Source of the DNA: Casp-actino8 sp037147055
GTDB taxonomy: Bacteria; Actinomycetota; Acidimicrobiia; Acidimicrobiales; Ilumatobacteraceae
Direction: 5' to 3'
NCBI GenBank assembly: GCA_037147055.1
Contig: JBAWVW010000084.1
Location: forward strand, 1 to 7,201
Length of the DNA stretch: 7,201 nucleotides
In this document: positions 6,659-7,201 of the stretch, one piece after another
Layout: every line of letters begins with the position of its first letter
Numbering within the stretch: the stretch's first letter is position 1
Program-made: the position numbers and the translations under genes
Notes under the pieces: generated by a model
Database searches by the model: none
Seen by the model: the letters and a program-made list of their open reading frames with translations, nothing else
Told to the model about the DNA's origin: nothing

Positions 6659-6669
6659 CAATTTGTTGG

Positions 6670-7119
6670 TCAGGGAAGATTCTCGAGATCGTCGTGGTCT
6701 TTCGATCGTCCACTAGCTCGCTTATTGACTTTGAGATCATTCAATGAGATGACGGGGACTGGAGATCCGTCAACAATTTGTTCATTGGCCCGCGAGTAAC
6801 AGTCGTCGAAGGTCACGCCGTCAATGTCCGTGAGAATTTCAATACGTAATGGTGCTTCACCCATTCGGATAATTCGATCGGGATCTTCAAACAATTCAGG
6901 AATTAGATCTGGCGTGTCAAATCCAAATTCACGGAGGCAAGAGACAATCCGCTCGGCATTGGCACGATTCCGCGCGACCCAAACGTCCATATCAGCGGTT
7001 GCACGGGGATATCCGTGAATCGCAACAGCGAAGCCCCCAATGAGGAGATACTCAACGTGGTGTGCGTTGAGTAATTTCAAGAACTCGGAGAAGTCTTGAG
7101 GAAACTCGATCTGTTCCAT
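6670..7119 (-). CDS. Small MNT-type nucleotidyltransferase-fold protein (toxin-antitoxin-like or accessory)
   Basis: This is a complete 149-residue protein with a minimal nucleotidyltransferase fold. After an N-terminal helix comes YLLIGGFAVAIHGYPRAT (~24-41) with the Gly-Gly signature at 28-29, then the metal-binding DMD pair (Asp43, Asp45) and a likely third carboxylate at Glu94 (LRIEIL). The C-terminal LNDLKVNKRASGRSKDHDDL (~126-145) is the lysine/arginine-rich tail typical of this group. Proteins of this kind (DUF6036/AbiEii-like nucleotidyltransferases) are thought to transfer a nucleotide to RNA, protein or a small molecule; the target here is unknown. The ATG at 7119 has a good ribosome-binding site, AGGA at 7127-7130 with about 6 nt spacing. 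Its start lies inside the 3' end of the preceding gene. The catalytic residues look intact. Confidence 0.85.
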   Translation of the reverse strand: MEQIEFPQDFSEFLKLLNAHHVEYLLIGGFAVAIHGYPRATADMDVWVARNRANAERIVSCLREFGFDTPDLIPELFEDPDRIIRMGEAPLRIEILTDIDGVTFDDCYSRANEQIVDGSPVPVISLNDLKVNKRASGRSKDHDDLENLP

Positions 7120-7201
7120 AGTTCATCCTGCGTAGTTCAAGAACGTGTTGAAGACGAGCCTGAACGGTCTGGGTTGACCAGAATGCCCTGTCTTGCTGGG
7201 C
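7052..7201 (-). CDS. 3' end of a small partner protein overlapping the nucleotidyltransferase gene (5' end outside window)
   Basis: One minus-strand frame is open from the right edge to the TGA at 7054-7052, giving 49 residues that start AQQDRAFWSTQTVQARLQHV and continue through LELRRMNYG to RLLRVLEITQRTPR. From memory, this pattern (D-R-x-[FY]-W-x-x-x-[TS]-x-x-x-R, then LR-x-x-x-[YF]G, then RLxRVLEIxxR) belongs to small proteins of roughly 80-100 residues that precede MNT-type nucleotidyltransferase genes. It overlaps the nucleotidyltransferase start by 68 bp in a different frame, so the two are translationally linked. Role unknown; an antitoxin or accessory subunit is an inference from position. 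The other two minus-strand frames here look less protein-like. Confidence 0.62.
   Translation of the reverse strand, partial: AQQDRAFWSTQTVQARLQHVLELRRMNYGTDRVSSRLLRVLEITQRTPR

Larger units (their letters stand above)
6341..6669. other. Convergent intergenic region rich in inverted repeats; no gene seen
   Basis: This 329-bp stretch separates the EEP gene from the convergent nucleotidyltransferase gene. No reading frame looks like a protein and no tRNA-like fold is seen. It holds two candidate terminator hairpins close to the EEP stop, a seven-C run (6484-6490), and a dense palindromic block from ~6507 to 6658, described separately. A TTGACA at 6454-6459 has no good -10 partner. Confidence 0.6.

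Noticed and set aside
7124..7200. Alternative minus-strand frame ending in TGA just 4 nt before the nucleotidyltransferase ATG
   Set aside because: The short spacing is attractive, but the translation (ending LVFNTFLNYAG) looks less protein-like than the overlapping frame that carries the family-like RLLRVLEITQR end.

Overview
The window reads as chromosomal DNA from a free-living bacterium with a base composition near 50% GC by eye. The short intergenic gaps, ATGA gene overlaps, lipoprotein-type binding protein and leaderless-looking starts fit an actinobacterium, perhaps an aquatic lineage. No rRNA or other marker gene is present, so that placement is tentative.

Layout. Bases 1-489 (+) hold the 3' end of an open frame entering from the left edge; its last ~115 residues resemble the alpha/beta domain of photolyases and cryptochromes. 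A 165-bp convergent gap follows. Bases 5444-655 (-) form a four-gene ABC importer operon of the dipeptide/oligopeptide/nickel class, in the transcriptional order: lipoprotein substrate-binding protein, first permease, second permease, and an ATPase with two fused nucleotide-binding domains. The three junctions are a 7-nt gap and two 4-nt ATGA overlaps, so the genes are probably translated as a coupled unit. The set is complete: it has a receptor, two membrane subunits and both ATPase halves. The transported compound cannot be read from the sequence.

Divergent from the importer, and separated from it by only ~35 bp, is a complete endonuclease/exonuclease/phosphatase (EEP) family gene (5480-6340, +) with all family motifs intact. 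Both divergent start codons are preceded by a TANNNT hexamer exactly 7 nt upstream, which suggests two back-to-back leaderless promoters.

Bases 6341-6669 are a convergent intergenic region with several hairpins and nested inverted repeats. On the right, the minus strand carries a small MNT-type nucleotidyltransferase (7119-6670). Overlapping its start by 68 bp is the 3' end of an upstream partner gene running off the right edge (7201-7052). This partner resembles a small protein that, from memory, commonly precedes such nucleotidyltransferases, so the two form a toxin-antitoxin-like or accessory pair.

Most of the window is ordinary importer machinery. The features most worth a second look are the overlapping nucleotidyltransferase pair, the palindromic block beside it, the shared EEP/importer promoter region, and the photolyase-like domain at the C-terminal end of its protein.
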